Origin: Gammaproteobacteria bacterium
GTDB taxonomy: Bacteria > Pseudomonadota > Gammaproteobacteria > Pseudomonadales > Pseudohongiellaceae
Assembly: GCA_016762975.1 (NCBI GenBank)
Contig: JAESUV010000021.1
Coordinates: 6,601-21,314 of the forward strand
DNA length: 14,714 nucleotides
Direction: 5' to 3'
Shown: in pieces, positions 1 through 7,035 of the stretch
How positions within the stretch are numbered: position 1 is the stretch's first letter
Layout of the letters: each line of letters starts with the position of its first letter
Notes under the pieces: model-generated
The model's database searches: none
What the model was told of the DNA's origin: nothing
Seen by the model: only the letters and a program-made list of their open reading frames with translations
Position numbers and translations under genes: made by a program

Positions 1-149
1 GCAATCTCAAGCGCTTGTAACGCGGATTGATCAAGAGTGACGTCGAGGTTTTCAACCATCCCATACAAAGAATTGTCACTGTCCTCAGCAGCCGACGCGT
101 GCAGCGCCATTACAAGTGCAAAGGAGGCGATTGTTTGTGTTCTTTTCAT
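1..149 (-). CDS. Probable TrbG (VirB9-like) N-terminus, cut by the window edge
   Basis: Only about 50 codons are present, and the gene runs off the left edge. The ATG at 149 overlaps the trbF stop by one base (TAATG), which suggests translational coupling. The product opens with a Sec-type signal peptide: basic MKRTQ, a hydrophobic stretch, and likely cleavage near ASAA at residues 18-21, so it is exported. Directly after trbF, P-type operons carry trbG, the VirB9-like periplasmic protein that forms the outer-membrane core of the channel with TrbH and TrbI. The visible piece ends with a segment of the form TLDQSALQALEI, which resembles the 'LTPxExxALxLA' stretch near the start of mature TrbG proteins. 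The identification rests on position, the signal peptide and that weak resemblance. Another small exported protein cannot be excluded. Confidence 0.55.
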   Translation of the reverse strand, partial: MKRTQTIASFALVMALHASAAEDSDNSLYGMVENLDVTLDQSALQALEI

Positions 150-811
150 TAGAGTCTCGCTGTCCAATTGAAGAAATTTATATAAATTCCTAAAGGGTTT
201 TTTAACACTTCTTGATCATCTGTCGGTGCTGAAATCTGAACCGTAATCGTTCCTTGCATCGATGTAATACTCAGCGTTTCTCCGTTCTGTTGAACGCTCT
301 CTCTCCACTCAACCCGCCAGGTGTTGTCCGATATTGGCAAGACAGATTCGATCTGCACGGTAGCGGATTCGCCGGCTGCCCCTCTAAAAGGGTCGTTCTC
401 TCTAAAATAGGTATTTAGTTGTGTGTAAGCGTCACCTTGAAAGTTTATGACGCTGTAGGCTTCATCGATAAAGGCGCGTTGGGCAACGTTGTCTTTATAG
501 ACACTGCGTACATTTGTAATCCAGTTAGCCAGTGTGAAACGAACAACCCGAGGATCGATCGGTGAGGCGCGGTCTGCCCTACCGATCACCAGCGTTTGGC
601 CTAATTCACTGACCTGAACCACATAGGGAACGATTTTATTTTGCGAGCCAATATAGATAACACCACAAACCGCCAACAGCGCAGTAAGACCGGTTATGAT
701 GGCGATCCGCCGCCAGCTTTGTGCGGCCTCGATATAATCACCGTATCTCTCTAACCATTCTTTCCGGCCGTCAACGTATGGATTTATTGCTTGCCTGGCC
801 TTATCGCTCAC
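149..811 (-). CDS. trbF: TrbF, VirB8-like inner-membrane scaffold of the mating channel
   Basis: This 220-residue bitopic protein fits the TrbF/VirB8 family in length and layout. A short cytoplasmic N-terminus carries the family-typical NPY..GRKEWLERYGDY segment (residues 10-26). One transmembrane helix follows at about 36-56, then a periplasmic NTF2-like domain to the C-terminus, including an NxYFREND-type stretch near 132-141. VirB8-type proteins nucleate the inner-membrane complex and contact the VirB4, VirB6, VirB9 and VirB10 equivalents. The start is GTG at 811. It overlaps the trbL stop by four bases (GTGA) and has a near-perfect AGGAGG six bases upstream. The gene sits between trbL and a probable trbG, the order found in Ti-type trb operons. 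The family assignment is firm. Confidence 0.92.
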   Translation of the reverse strand: MSDKARQAINPYVDGRKEWLERYGDYIEAAQSWRRIAIITGLTALLAVCGVIYIGSQNKIVPYVVQVSELGQTLVIGRADRASPIDPRVVRFTLANWITNVRSVYKDNVAQRAFIDEAYSVINFQGDAYTQLNTYFRENDPFRGAAGESATVQIESVLPISDNTWRVEWRESVQQNGETLSITSMQGTITVQISAPTDDQEVLKNPLGIYINFFNWTARL

Positions 812-2076
812 GCGCTGCCTCCTGGCGCCTTACTGACATCCTTCAGCGCAGCCGCGCTTTTTATGTGCTCAGACATTCTCCCGCCGATAGTGCCCCCCAC
901 TGGACCTGATCCACTCGATGTAAAATCATCCTTTGCAGCCTTGGCAAGATTTTTAGCCATGCCTGTTGCCATGCCTGCTGTCTTCCTAAGCACCGAATCG
1001 TTGGGGTTTATGGCACTTTGCGCTACCGTTTTTGCAGCCGCTAGTGCACTCCCTGAGCCGGCTACTGATCTAGCCGTACCGCCAGTTGCAGCGGCTACTT
1101 TTGCGGCAATTGTGGTTGCCACAGCGGCGGATCCTAATAATGCAAAGCCGGTATTCGATGAAACGCCCAGTATTAAAGACTGCACCATATCCGGTAGTGA
1201 GGTTGTTAAGGCCAACAGAACAATCGACCCGCCGATTAACATGTAGATCGTGGCGCTATCACCACGGAATTGGGAAGCAAACGCTTGCAGTACAGTCATG
1301 CCCAGCCCGACAATCAATTGCAGAATAAATAACTTCGCCCCAACAGATAGCGCATAAACTATTATTTTCTGGGCGTACTCTCGGGTCCATCGCGATCCAC
1401 CGAACCCCATGAACAAAACACCGCCGGAGATAACTATATAAGACTCAATAATTGTCATTATCATAAAGGCAGTGATCAGGGAGAAGGTGATGATGATAAT
1501 GACTGACGAGAAATAGATGCCAAGGTTAAATATATTCCACAGCTCTGCGTTGCTATTGATAATGTTTGTAATGGCAAAGGCCTGGTCGAAGACTTCAGCA
1601 GGTGTAACCCCAGCCACAGATCCCGACAAACCGGCACCGTTCTGAGCGGTTGCAGATGATGCCGCTTGTTGAAAACTGGCTACTATCGATTGAGACCAAT
1701 CTGGTGAATTCAAAAGCAGTGTGAAGAAGAACCCAATAAACAATATTTGGTTAACCAACATCGTCACCCACTCTTGAAAATCTGAACCTTTGAACGCAAG
1801 CGAGATTGCCGCGAAGCTGAATTCGATGCCTGCTAGCATCCAAAACAACGTTATCGCGTAACCCAGTAAGACACTTTGCCACTGTGCGCTGCTGACTCTG
1901 AACTGCTCAGTAAACAGATCAAAATTACTGGCCAGGGGCTCTGAGTCCGCCTCCGCTGCAAAATTTTCCGGCGATATACACAGTCCCAGGAGACCAACCG
2001 CCATGGCCAGGCAAAGCCTAGGTGCGACAGCTGCTCTAATGTCTATACTGGTTAGGCTACCGGTCATTAGCATCAT
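808..2076 (-). CDS. trbL: TrbL, VirB6-like polytopic inner-membrane channel protein
   Basis: This 422-residue protein matches P-type TrbL. The N-terminal hydrophobic segment (about 20-36), followed by an AAEA site near 40-43, looks like a cleavable signal. Hydrophobic spans follow at about 66-95, 103-123, 183-225, 237-262, 275-292 and 309-328. The loop G-F-G-G-S-R-W-T (224-231) is typical of TrbL. The last 90 residues are Ala/Gly/Ser-rich and lack hydrophobic spans, as is usual for TrbL C-termini. VirB6-type proteins form part of the inner-membrane path for DNA. ATG at 2076 is chosen because GAGG lies about seven bases upstream. The gene overlaps trbJ by 20 bases, leaving no room for the trbK that separates them in many trb operons. 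A 151-codon open frame on the opposite strand (791-1246) is judged a shadow. Confidence 0.92.
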   Translation of the reverse strand: MMLMTGSLTSIDIRAAVAPRLCLAMAVGLLGLCISPENFAAEADSEPLASNFDLFTEQFRVSSAQWQSVLLGYAITLFWMLAGIEFSFAAISLAFKGSDFQEWVTMLVNQILFIGFFFTLLLNSPDWSQSIVASFQQAASSATAQNGAGLSGSVAGVTPAEVFDQAFAITNIINSNAELWNIFNLGIYFSSVIIIITFSLITAFMIMTIIESYIVISGGVLFMGFGGSRWTREYAQKIIVYALSVGAKLFILQLIVGLGMTVLQAFASQFRGDSATIYMLIGGSIVLLALTTSLPDMVQSLILGVSSNTGFALLGSAAVATTIAAKVAAATGGTARSVAGSGSALAAAKTVAQSAINPNDSVLRKTAGMATGMAKNLAKAAKDDFTSSGSGPVGGTIGGRMSEHIKSAAALKDVSKAPGGSA

Positions 2077-2800
2077 TCAGTAACCTCGCCGGTTGCATGA
2101 ATTTATTCAAAGCGGCGCGCTCTGCTGCCTGCTCGGCAGATTCCTTCGCCGCTTGTACTGCTGTGACTCTTGCCGATGTTGCTATCACGACGGCCTGATC
2201 TCCCATCTGACCAGACAGAACGCCCAACATGGCGTTCACGCTTTGCAGTTGTCTAACTTGTCCGTCAGCTCGCATCGAGGTTGCTAATATGCGTTGGGTA
2301 TCATTATTCGATGTTTGTATTCGCTCTACAGCACTTTGAGCCTCTATAGAAGCCGCAGACGCTTCCATTAACTGCGAGTGCCACTCGTCATACTTTGCCG
2401 GTGGGATGTCGGCCGGATCTTCCGCTTCGGGAGAGGGAAACAATTCTTCAAATTCGGCTTTCACTCGCTCTACTCGGTAACCGATACCGCGCGTTGTATT
2501 CACTACCCTGTTAATGTCGTTCATCTGCTGGCGCAGGTTTCCGTTCAGTTCTAGAAAGTCACCATCAGCGAGCCTCTGCAGTGCTTTGATCTGGTTATCA
2601 ATCATTCGCACTTGATAAGCTATTTGCCGAACTTGATTCCCAACCGAGGTGACCGCATTCGTGGCAGTAATAACACTTTGCCCAAAATTGGCGGGGTCAA
2701 AAACGACAAACTGAGCGATGCTGCTAGTGGGCGCAATACTCCCAACTAGAACCAGGGCCATTGTGCACAATCTGGTTAGCCTACTTATCAGCGCTCTCAT
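2057..2800 (-). CDS. trbJ: TrbJ, VirB5-like periplasmic pilus-associated protein
   Basis: This 247-residue secreted protein has a signal peptide (residues 1-29, ending SSIA before QFVVFDP). The mature start 'FDPANFGQSVITA' matches the TrbJ family's 'xDPxNYxQNxLTA' opening. The rest is mostly predicted helix, with long heptad-like stretches at about 45-85 and 140-235 and an acidic, proline-rich spacer near 112-128. TrbJ/VirB5 proteins are minor pilus-tip or assembly factors. The ATG overlaps the preceding PilV-like stop by four bases (ATGA), so a trb gene is translationally coupled to a type IVb pilus gene. This is the left boundary of the pil island. The following gene is trbL, with no trbK between them. 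The family call is good. The exact role in this mosaic system is inferred. Confidence 0.88.
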   Translation of the reverse strand: MRALISRLTRLCTMALVLVGSIAPTSSIAQFVVFDPANFGQSVITATNAVTSVGNQVRQIAYQVRMIDNQIKALQRLADGDFLELNGNLRQQMNDINRVVNTTRGIGYRVERVKAEFEELFPSPEAEDPADIPPAKYDEWHSQLMEASAASIEAQSAVERIQTSNNDTQRILATSMRADGQVRQLQSVNAMLGVLSGQMGDQAVVIATSARVTAVQAAKESAEQAAERAALNKFMQPARLLNDANDR

Positions 2801-3522
2801 GGGTTCACCCGTAGCGTGTCAGTAGTAAGGGAAGTGATCTCGCCGTTATCCGCGAAGATAACCGCTGTACCTGTTCCATTGGTCACTGATATTTGTGAAG
2901 TGACTTCGATCTCTCCGGCGTTCTCAATATTCCCACCTTGAAGGTTTATGTTTGCGCCTGGATCGAACTCCAGCGTCCCTTGCACCGAGCGAGTCCCTGC
3001 GCGGTCTAATAAACCCAAGTGAGCTGATTCGGTCCCTGGAATACCAACACCTACGGCGACACTAAACGTGGTGTCGCCGGAAGGCGCAGCACCAACCGTA
3101 GTTTCTGCTATCGCACCGAATTCCAATGAGACCTCTAGTGTTTGTTCGGCATTCAATAAATCCGTTGTGACGATCAGGCCGGTACCAACAGGTGCCGTCG
3201 ACAGGACATAAGGAAAGCCAACGCCGTTTACATTGGTCCAAACGGGTAAATAGCCGGCGCTCGCCAGCTCCTCGACATCAGCTGGCCAACTTGGAATGCC
3301 CGCTTCACCCGTCTCTATTCGATACGAATAGAGAGCTTCAATAATTGCATTGAAGCCCGTTGTTGTGCGGGTAATGATTTGTCTGTCCGCTGTTGATTGG
3401 ATGCCCCGTGACACAGCGAGCATGACCACAGCGAATACGGCCACTGCAATTACCATTTCAATTAGGGTAAAACCACCGCTTTGCCCTCCTTTTCCTGACG
3501 GAACCTTAGTCAGTATCAACAT
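2797..3522 (-). CDS. pilV: PilV-like minor prepilin without a variable tip region
   Basis: This is a type IV prepilin-like protein of 241 residues. A 17-residue leader ends in GG, then F at +1, TLIE with Glu at +5, and a hydrophobic helix (about 18-42), which is the substrate signature for a prepilin peptidase. A GYLP...N..G..Y-type segment (about 90-106) and a C-terminal repetitive part of the pattern 'INLQGGNIENAGEIEV' (190-206) resemble the constant region of R64 PilV, the minor pilin/adhesin. Three features differ from R64: the protein is shorter, it ends right after the repetitive part (at LRVNP), and no inverted C-terminal cassettes or Rci recombinase gene lie nearby. The start at 3522 has GGGGGA about five bases upstream and overlaps the previous gene by seven bases. 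The product probably sits at the pilus tip. The pilV assignment is by architecture and position. Confidence 0.7.
   Translation of the reverse strand: MLILTKVPSGKGGQSGGFTLIEMVIAVAVFAVVMLAVSRGIQSTADRQIITRTTTGFNAIIEALYSYRIETGEAGIPSWPADVEELASAGYLPVWTNVNGVGFPYVLSTAPVGTGLIVTTDLLNAEQTLEVSLEFGAIAETTVGAAPSGDTTFSVAVGVGIPGTESAHLGLLDRAGTRSVQGTLEFDPGANINLQGGNIENAGEIEVTSQISVTNGTGTAVIFADNGEITSLTTDTLRVNP
3312..3334. repeat. Perfect 10-bp inverted repeat, 3-base loop, inside pilV-like gene
   Basis: Arms at 3312-3321 and 3325-3334 (TCTCTATTCG and its exact reverse complement) flank a 3-base spacer, ATA. It codes within the LYSYRIET part of the prepilin. No T-run follows on either strand, so it is not an intrinsic terminator. 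It does not resemble the known 19-bp shufflon recombination sites. It may be a chance palindrome or an mRNA hairpin. Confidence 0.5.
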
Positions 3523-3962
3523 GAAATTCCCCCAGCCAAAAGTCTTGTAAACACACGGCTATGTACCGGACTTCTTCTTTGTGCTTTGCGAAAAGGGACC
3601 TCGACTTCGGCCACGTCGATCACGCCGCCAAACTCAGATACCAGTAAGCTCTGAACGATCGGAGTGGGCTCTGTGACTACTAACGCCCCCACTCCCTCTG
3701 TAAAGCGTAACTCCCATGCGACTAGCTCTAGGCCACCTAAACCGTCGACATCATTGCCTAGCTCTGGGACGGCGGTTTCAAACGTGACACTCGCCGGTAA
3801 AGAGCCACAGTGAGTTGCTACATACCTCTCACCAAGTCGAAGCGAGGCTTCGATGATCGTGCGCTGCTGCTCTCTCTCATAAAATGAAAGGATTGGTTCA
3901 GCAAGCAGCGCCGTCGTTAAAGCCATCAACGACACGGCTATTGCGACGGTGAATAGATTCAT
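3516..3962 (-). CDS. Small membrane-anchored protein, PilM-like candidate
   Basis: This 148-residue protein has one N-terminal hydrophobic helix (about 4-24) followed by a short helical stretch rich in Glu, Arg and Gln, then a mostly beta-like soluble part. It lacks a G-F-T-L-x-E prepilin cleavage motif, so it is not an ordinary prepilin. It could be a signal-anchored or secreted minor-pilin-like subunit. Cysteines at 52 and at the very last residue (148) could pair if the protein is periplasmic. IncI1-type clusters carry PilM, a membrane protein of about 145 residues with an N-terminal anchor, and integrative elements with the same pilus place pilM close to pilV. Size, topology and location therefore fit PilM. 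Sequence identity to PilM could not be judged. It starts six bases after pilS and overlaps pilV by seven. Confidence 0.45.
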   Translation of the reverse strand: MNLFTVAIAVSLMALTTALLAEPILSFYEREQQRTIIEASLRLGERYVATHCGSLPASVTFETAVPELGNDVDGLGGLELVAWELRFTEGVGALVVTEPTPIVQSLLVSEFGGVIDVAEVEVPFRKAQRRSPVHSRVFTRLLAGGISC

Positions 3963-3968
3963 AGCTGC

Positions 3969-4454
3969 TTACTCTAAGTTAAAAGACAGTGTTGAGGCCG
4001 TGCAGGCCGGTACAGTTTTAACGCCGGCACGCCCGCTTAAATTGTCCGCGAGGTTCTGACAATCGGCGGCTGATGGAGTGACATAGGTGAGTGTTGCGTC
4101 TGAATTGGAGTTTGCAGACACAATGCTCACCGTCTCACCAAAGGCGTTCTGATTCGTACCCGTAGTAAAAGGCTCAACGCCGTAGGCCCCATTTGATAAG
4201 GTTGTAATGGTTATGCCCGTGTATAACCCCGCTCGTACTGATGCAGATCGGTACTTTTGCGCTGCTCTAATAACAGATTCAATCTCGGCTTGAGCAACAA
4301 TTAAGTTGTTGCTTGTAAAAATACCTGACGCACGAGGTATGACCAGGATCGCAAATATGCCGATAATTCCAGTCGTTATTATCATCTCAACTAAGGTGAA
4401 TCCGTTCTGCCGATTGCCTGTTGATCTGCCCGCTTTTCTAATGATGTGGCGCAT
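3969..4454 (-). CDS. pilS: PilS, major type IVb prepilin
   Basis: This 161-residue prepilin has an 18-residue basic leader ending in Gly, Phe at +1, TLVE with Glu at +5, and a hydrophobic alpha-helix (about 19-46), giving a mature pilin of about 143 residues. Two cysteines at 132 and 151 near the C-terminus would form the D-region disulfide loop. The segment 'SAADCQNLADNL' around the first of them fits the PilS family. It should form the shaft of the thin pilus after cleavage by a prepilin peptidase, which is not encoded in the window. R64 PilS has Trp at +1; here it is Phe, as in type IVa pilins. The start is supported by AGAGG about eight bases upstream and a 21-base gap after pilR, the largest gap in the window. 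Confidence 0.85.
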   Translation of the reverse strand: MRHIIRKAGRSTGNRQNGFTLVEMIITTGIIGIFAILVIPRASGIFTSNNLIVAQAEIESVIRAAQKYRSASVRAGLYTGITITTLSNGAYGVEPFTTGTNQNAFGETVSIVSANSNSDATLTYVTPSAADCQNLADNLSGRAGVKTVPACTASTLSFNLE

Positions 4455-4475
4455 AGTAATTACCTCTGTTGTTGT

Positions 4476-5531
4476 TTATTGATACAGGGATGATGAGTCG
4501 AGAACTCCGATGATGATTAAAACTAGCAAGCTTGCGGCAGCTGTCAAAGACAGCAATGCCAGCATTCGCCGCAGCATTGAGTAATACTGATTAATGCGAA
4601 TTCGAATAAGAGCTGCCACGGATTCAAACGCGCGCGGGTAAAGGTCCGGTTTGCCGTTTGGTACCAACTCTTTAAGTAGGGCCGCCGAGGAACTATCAAG
4701 TAAGGTCCCTGATAGTGCTTGCTCGAAAGGTTCAGCTTGAGACATTCGCGATATCGCTTCGCCTATCGCCCTTTGAGCATAAACAGATTGAAAAGACATT
4801 CTCGCGATACGCAATATTTCGCCTTGATCAAGTCCTTGCTTGGACATAAGGCTAGCCATATCGGAAAACTTAGCTGCAACATTAAGCCGGTAATCAGCAT
4901 TGAATGGCCCTAGAATAAGCCGTCCTTTTTTATACAAGCTCGTCCGGCCTAGAGTGCAGCCCAGGCTAAGCACCGCAAACCCAACTAACAGCGGCACACC
5001 ATACTCAGCAGTGAACATAATCACCTTCGCTATAGGCATATCGAAAGCGCTGGTGTTTGCCCTGGCAAAAGCCTCTAACGCGCCTTCGCCGGCAAACAAC
5101 ATTGAAATGACCATGGCCAATATAAACAGGTAATACAAATTTGGTACGATCACCGAATTGAACAGCGTTTGTGACCGGTATTTTGACTCACCGAACTTGT
5201 CTAGCGTTTGCAGTAATGTGTTGTGCCGCTCGGAGGCATCAATAAACCCGACTTCTTGAACCGGCACGCACTTAGTTCTAAAAAGACCATCGGCAAAAGG
5301 TTTGCCGTTAGTCACTGCGTCTCGGCATTGCCTTGCGACTTTGGTTAGTTGAGCAGGTAGCTCTCGGGATTTCGCCATGTTTTCAAGCACTCTTGCTATT
5401 GGCATTCCCGCGCGTAGTTGAGTCGCCACTATTTCGTAGAACAATCCACGCTGTGCATCGTTGAATAACAATCCAGTGTTCAGCCCTCTGACCATTGAGG
5501 CTGTCCGCGACTCTGCATAACTCATGCTCAT
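4476..5531 (-). CDS. pilR: PilR, inner-membrane platform protein of the type IVb pilus
   Basis: This 351-residue protein belongs to the GspF/PilC/PilR family. It has two homologous cytoplasmic helical domains. The first (about 30-118) contains the 'RAGMPIARVLENMA' and 'VGFIDASERHNTLLQTL' stretches. The second (about 215-318) contains 'LMSKQGLDQGEILRIA'. Membrane spans are at about 125-147, 169-194 and 323-346. The protein sits in the inner membrane, receives the motion of the ATPase PilQ and feeds pilin into the fibre. ATG at 5531 overlaps the pilQ stop by four bases (ATGA). GGAGAG lies about six bases upstream and a perfect hairpin-forming repeat lies just ahead of that. The length agrees with R64 PilR. 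A second ATG two codons in cannot be excluded. Confidence 0.9.
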   Translation of the reverse strand: MSMSYAESRTASMVRGLNTGLLFNDAQRGLFYEIVATQLRAGMPIARVLENMAKSRELPAQLTKVARQCRDAVTNGKPFADGLFRTKCVPVQEVGFIDASERHNTLLQTLDKFGESKYRSQTLFNSVIVPNLYYLFILAMVISMLFAGEGALEAFARANTSAFDMPIAKVIMFTAEYGVPLLVGFAVLSLGCTLGRTSLYKKGRLILGPFNADYRLNVAAKFSDMASLMSKQGLDQGEILRIARMSFQSVYAQRAIGEAISRMSQAEPFEQALSGTLLDSSSAALLKELVPNGKPDLYPRAFESVAALIRIRINQYYSMLRRMLALLSLTAAASLLVLIIIGVLDSSSLYQ

Positions 5532-7033
5532 GCCACACTCTCCAAACGTTTCCCTGAATATGTTCTGTCAGGGAAAAACCCAATCCGCTTCGCCACCTCG
5601 ACAGGATCTAACTGTCCATCCACGATTCTTAAGGCCGCCGAACAATGCTTATCCGTCACCCCGTGTTCTTTTGCCATGTACACCGCAAGATCACTAAAAA
5701 GCGCTTTTCGAATCAACTCATAGGCGCGCCCAGAGTCTTTGACTAGGGGATAGACTTGCGCTACGAGTGTCTGCCCTTTAACCCCTTTGATACATTTAGA
5801 GCAGCCACCTGGCCGGGTGAACCTGATGGCATGAGAGTCGAATAGTTTCTGGTAACGCCTCGCTGAGTCCTTGTCTTGGTATTCCTCTGCAGTCATTGAG
5901 CAATGAGGACACAGTTTCGCCACGAGATTCTGTGAAACGCAGCCTGCAAAAAATTCTTTAAAGCCGAGTAAGTTAGCCCCTATTCCTAGATCAATTAAGC
6001 GCGGAGGAACACCTGCGCACCCGTTCGCGTGAAGGGATGTAAATACACGCTTCCCTTGCTGTGCCATACCCATTGCTGCCGCTGCGCTCATACGATCACG
6101 AATCTCGCCCAGAACAAGTACATCCGGATTTTGTCTCACGATGGCGCCTAGGATCTTATCGAGACCTAAGTAGGAGCCCTCAACATTCCGTTCAATAGTC
6201 ACGTGAGTACAATGATCCAGAAATACTTCGGGCGGGTCTGCGATCTCGATCTTTCGTAAATCATCTGGTAACAACGACACCAATGAAGTTAAAGACGTAG
6301 ACTTTCCGCTGTCGGTAGGGCCGGCAAACACAATCAACCCACCGGACGCTTCCGCCATAATGCGAATATCTTCAAGCTGCGCTGGCAGATACCCCGCCTC
6401 GTCTAAAGGTAATACTTCAAAGGGATTCCGAAGGCGTGCAGCAATGGCGTTACCCCGCCCTTCTTCTTTAATGGAGTTACCACGCACGCGCACCATATTC
6501 TTAGTGCCTTCACCCACACTAAAAGAGCAGTCACACGGGCCTGAAGGGTCCCAGTTGGAATCTCCTTTCATCCACATTGAGCGAATTATCTTCTCGGCTA
6601 GTTCTTTGTTGGCAATCCCATCCACATCCTCAAAAGTTCGCCCAAACACCTTGAATGACAAACGGGCTTTACCTTGGCGAGTGTCGATGAAAAGGTCACT
6701 CGCTCGCATTTCTATCGCTTTGTTAATGATGTGATCGGTGATCCTTTCCGAGTCTGTTTGCTTATCACTATTGGCATTGGCAGATCCAATGCTAGCCTCC
6801 GTGATAATAAGCTGTTCGATTTGAAGCGGATTTAGACCGTCTTCCGCGCACACGCCAAATTCCAACTTTACTAATTTGCGAAGCTCCGCCAACACCTGCT
6901 TAGCAACAACATCGCCGCTGGTTGTTTTGTCGTAATAAATAACCCCTTTACTGGAGACCACCGCTTTTAGGAGCTCTTTCTTGTTCTCCAGGTAAGCAAT
7001 GATTGCAGGACTATTTGTCGCTTCGAAATCCAT
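5528..7033 (-). CDS. pilQ: PilQ, hexameric assembly ATPase of the type IVb pilus
   Basis: This 501-residue ATPase of the GspE/PilB/PilQ class powers pilus extension from the cytoplasm. Residues 90-200 form the N-terminal domain preceding the RecA-like core. Walker A is GPTDSGKST (238-246), an Asp-box variant IADPPEVF lies at 264-271, Walker B is LVLGEIRD (306-313), and the His box is TSLHANGCAGVPPRLIDLG (332-350). Paired CxxC motifs at Cys375/378 and Cys411/414 form the zinc-binding tetracysteine typical of GspE/PilB. The ATG at 7033 is preferred over an in-frame TTG 24 bases upstream because AAGGAAGG lies about ten bases before it and it falls just after the pilP stop. The last four bases overlap pilR. 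The catalytic motifs appear intact. Confidence 0.92.
   Translation of the reverse strand: MDFEATNSPAIIAYLENKKELLKAVVSSKGVIYYDKTTSGDVVAKQVLAELRKLVKLEFGVCAEDGLNPLQIEQLIITEASIGSANANSDKQTDSERITDHIINKAIEMRASDLFIDTRQGKARLSFKVFGRTFEDVDGIANKELAEKIIRSMWMKGDSNWDPSGPCDCSFSVGEGTKNMVRVRGNSIKEEGRGNAIAARLRNPFEVLPLDEAGYLPAQLEDIRIMAEASGGLIVFAGPTDSGKSTSLTSLVSLLPDDLRKIEIADPPEVFLDHCTHVTIERNVEGSYLGLDKILGAIVRQNPDVLVLGEIRDRMSAAAAMGMAQQGKRVFTSLHANGCAGVPPRLIDLGIGANLLGFKEFFAGCVSQNLVAKLCPHCSMTAEEYQDKDSARRYQKLFDSHAIRFTRPGGCSKCIKGVKGQTLVAQVYPLVKDSGRAYELIRKALFSDLAVYMAKEHGVTDKHCSAALRIVDGQLDPVEVAKRIGFFPDRTYSGKRLESVA
5549..5576. repeat. Perfect 9-bp inverted repeat just upstream of the pilR ribosome-binding site
   Basis: Arms TTTCCCTGA (5549-5557) and TCAGGGAAA (5568-5576) surround a 10-base loop. 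On the transcribed strand the hairpin lies in the last codons of pilQ, ending 17 bases before the pilR ATG with the GGAGAG site between them. It is not followed by a T-run, so it is not a classical terminator. An mRNA stability or translation-control hairpin is possible. The repeat is seen directly; the role is a guess. Confidence 0.5.
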
Positions 7034-7035
7034 TA

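Noticed and set aside
791..1246. 151-codon open frame on the plus strand opposite trbL
   Set aside because: It is antisense to the Ala/Gly-rich, well-supported trbL C-terminus; such composition keeps the opposite frame open, and the product shows only low-complexity Ala/Pro with no family features.
2797..3522. Shufflon or Rci recombination sites around the PilV-like gene
   Set aside because: No repeated 19-bp sites, no inverted cassettes and no recombinase frame were seen; trbJ follows immediately.
4293..4313. 8-bp inverted repeat (AGCAACAA / TTGTTGCT, 5-base loop) in pilS
   Set aside because: Short, inside the conserved pilin helix coding region, and with no T-run on either strand, so neither a terminator nor a clear regulatory site.
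6360..6734. 124-codon plus-strand open frame opposite pilQ
   Set aside because: Lies across conserved ATPase coding sequence and its product has no family resemblance.
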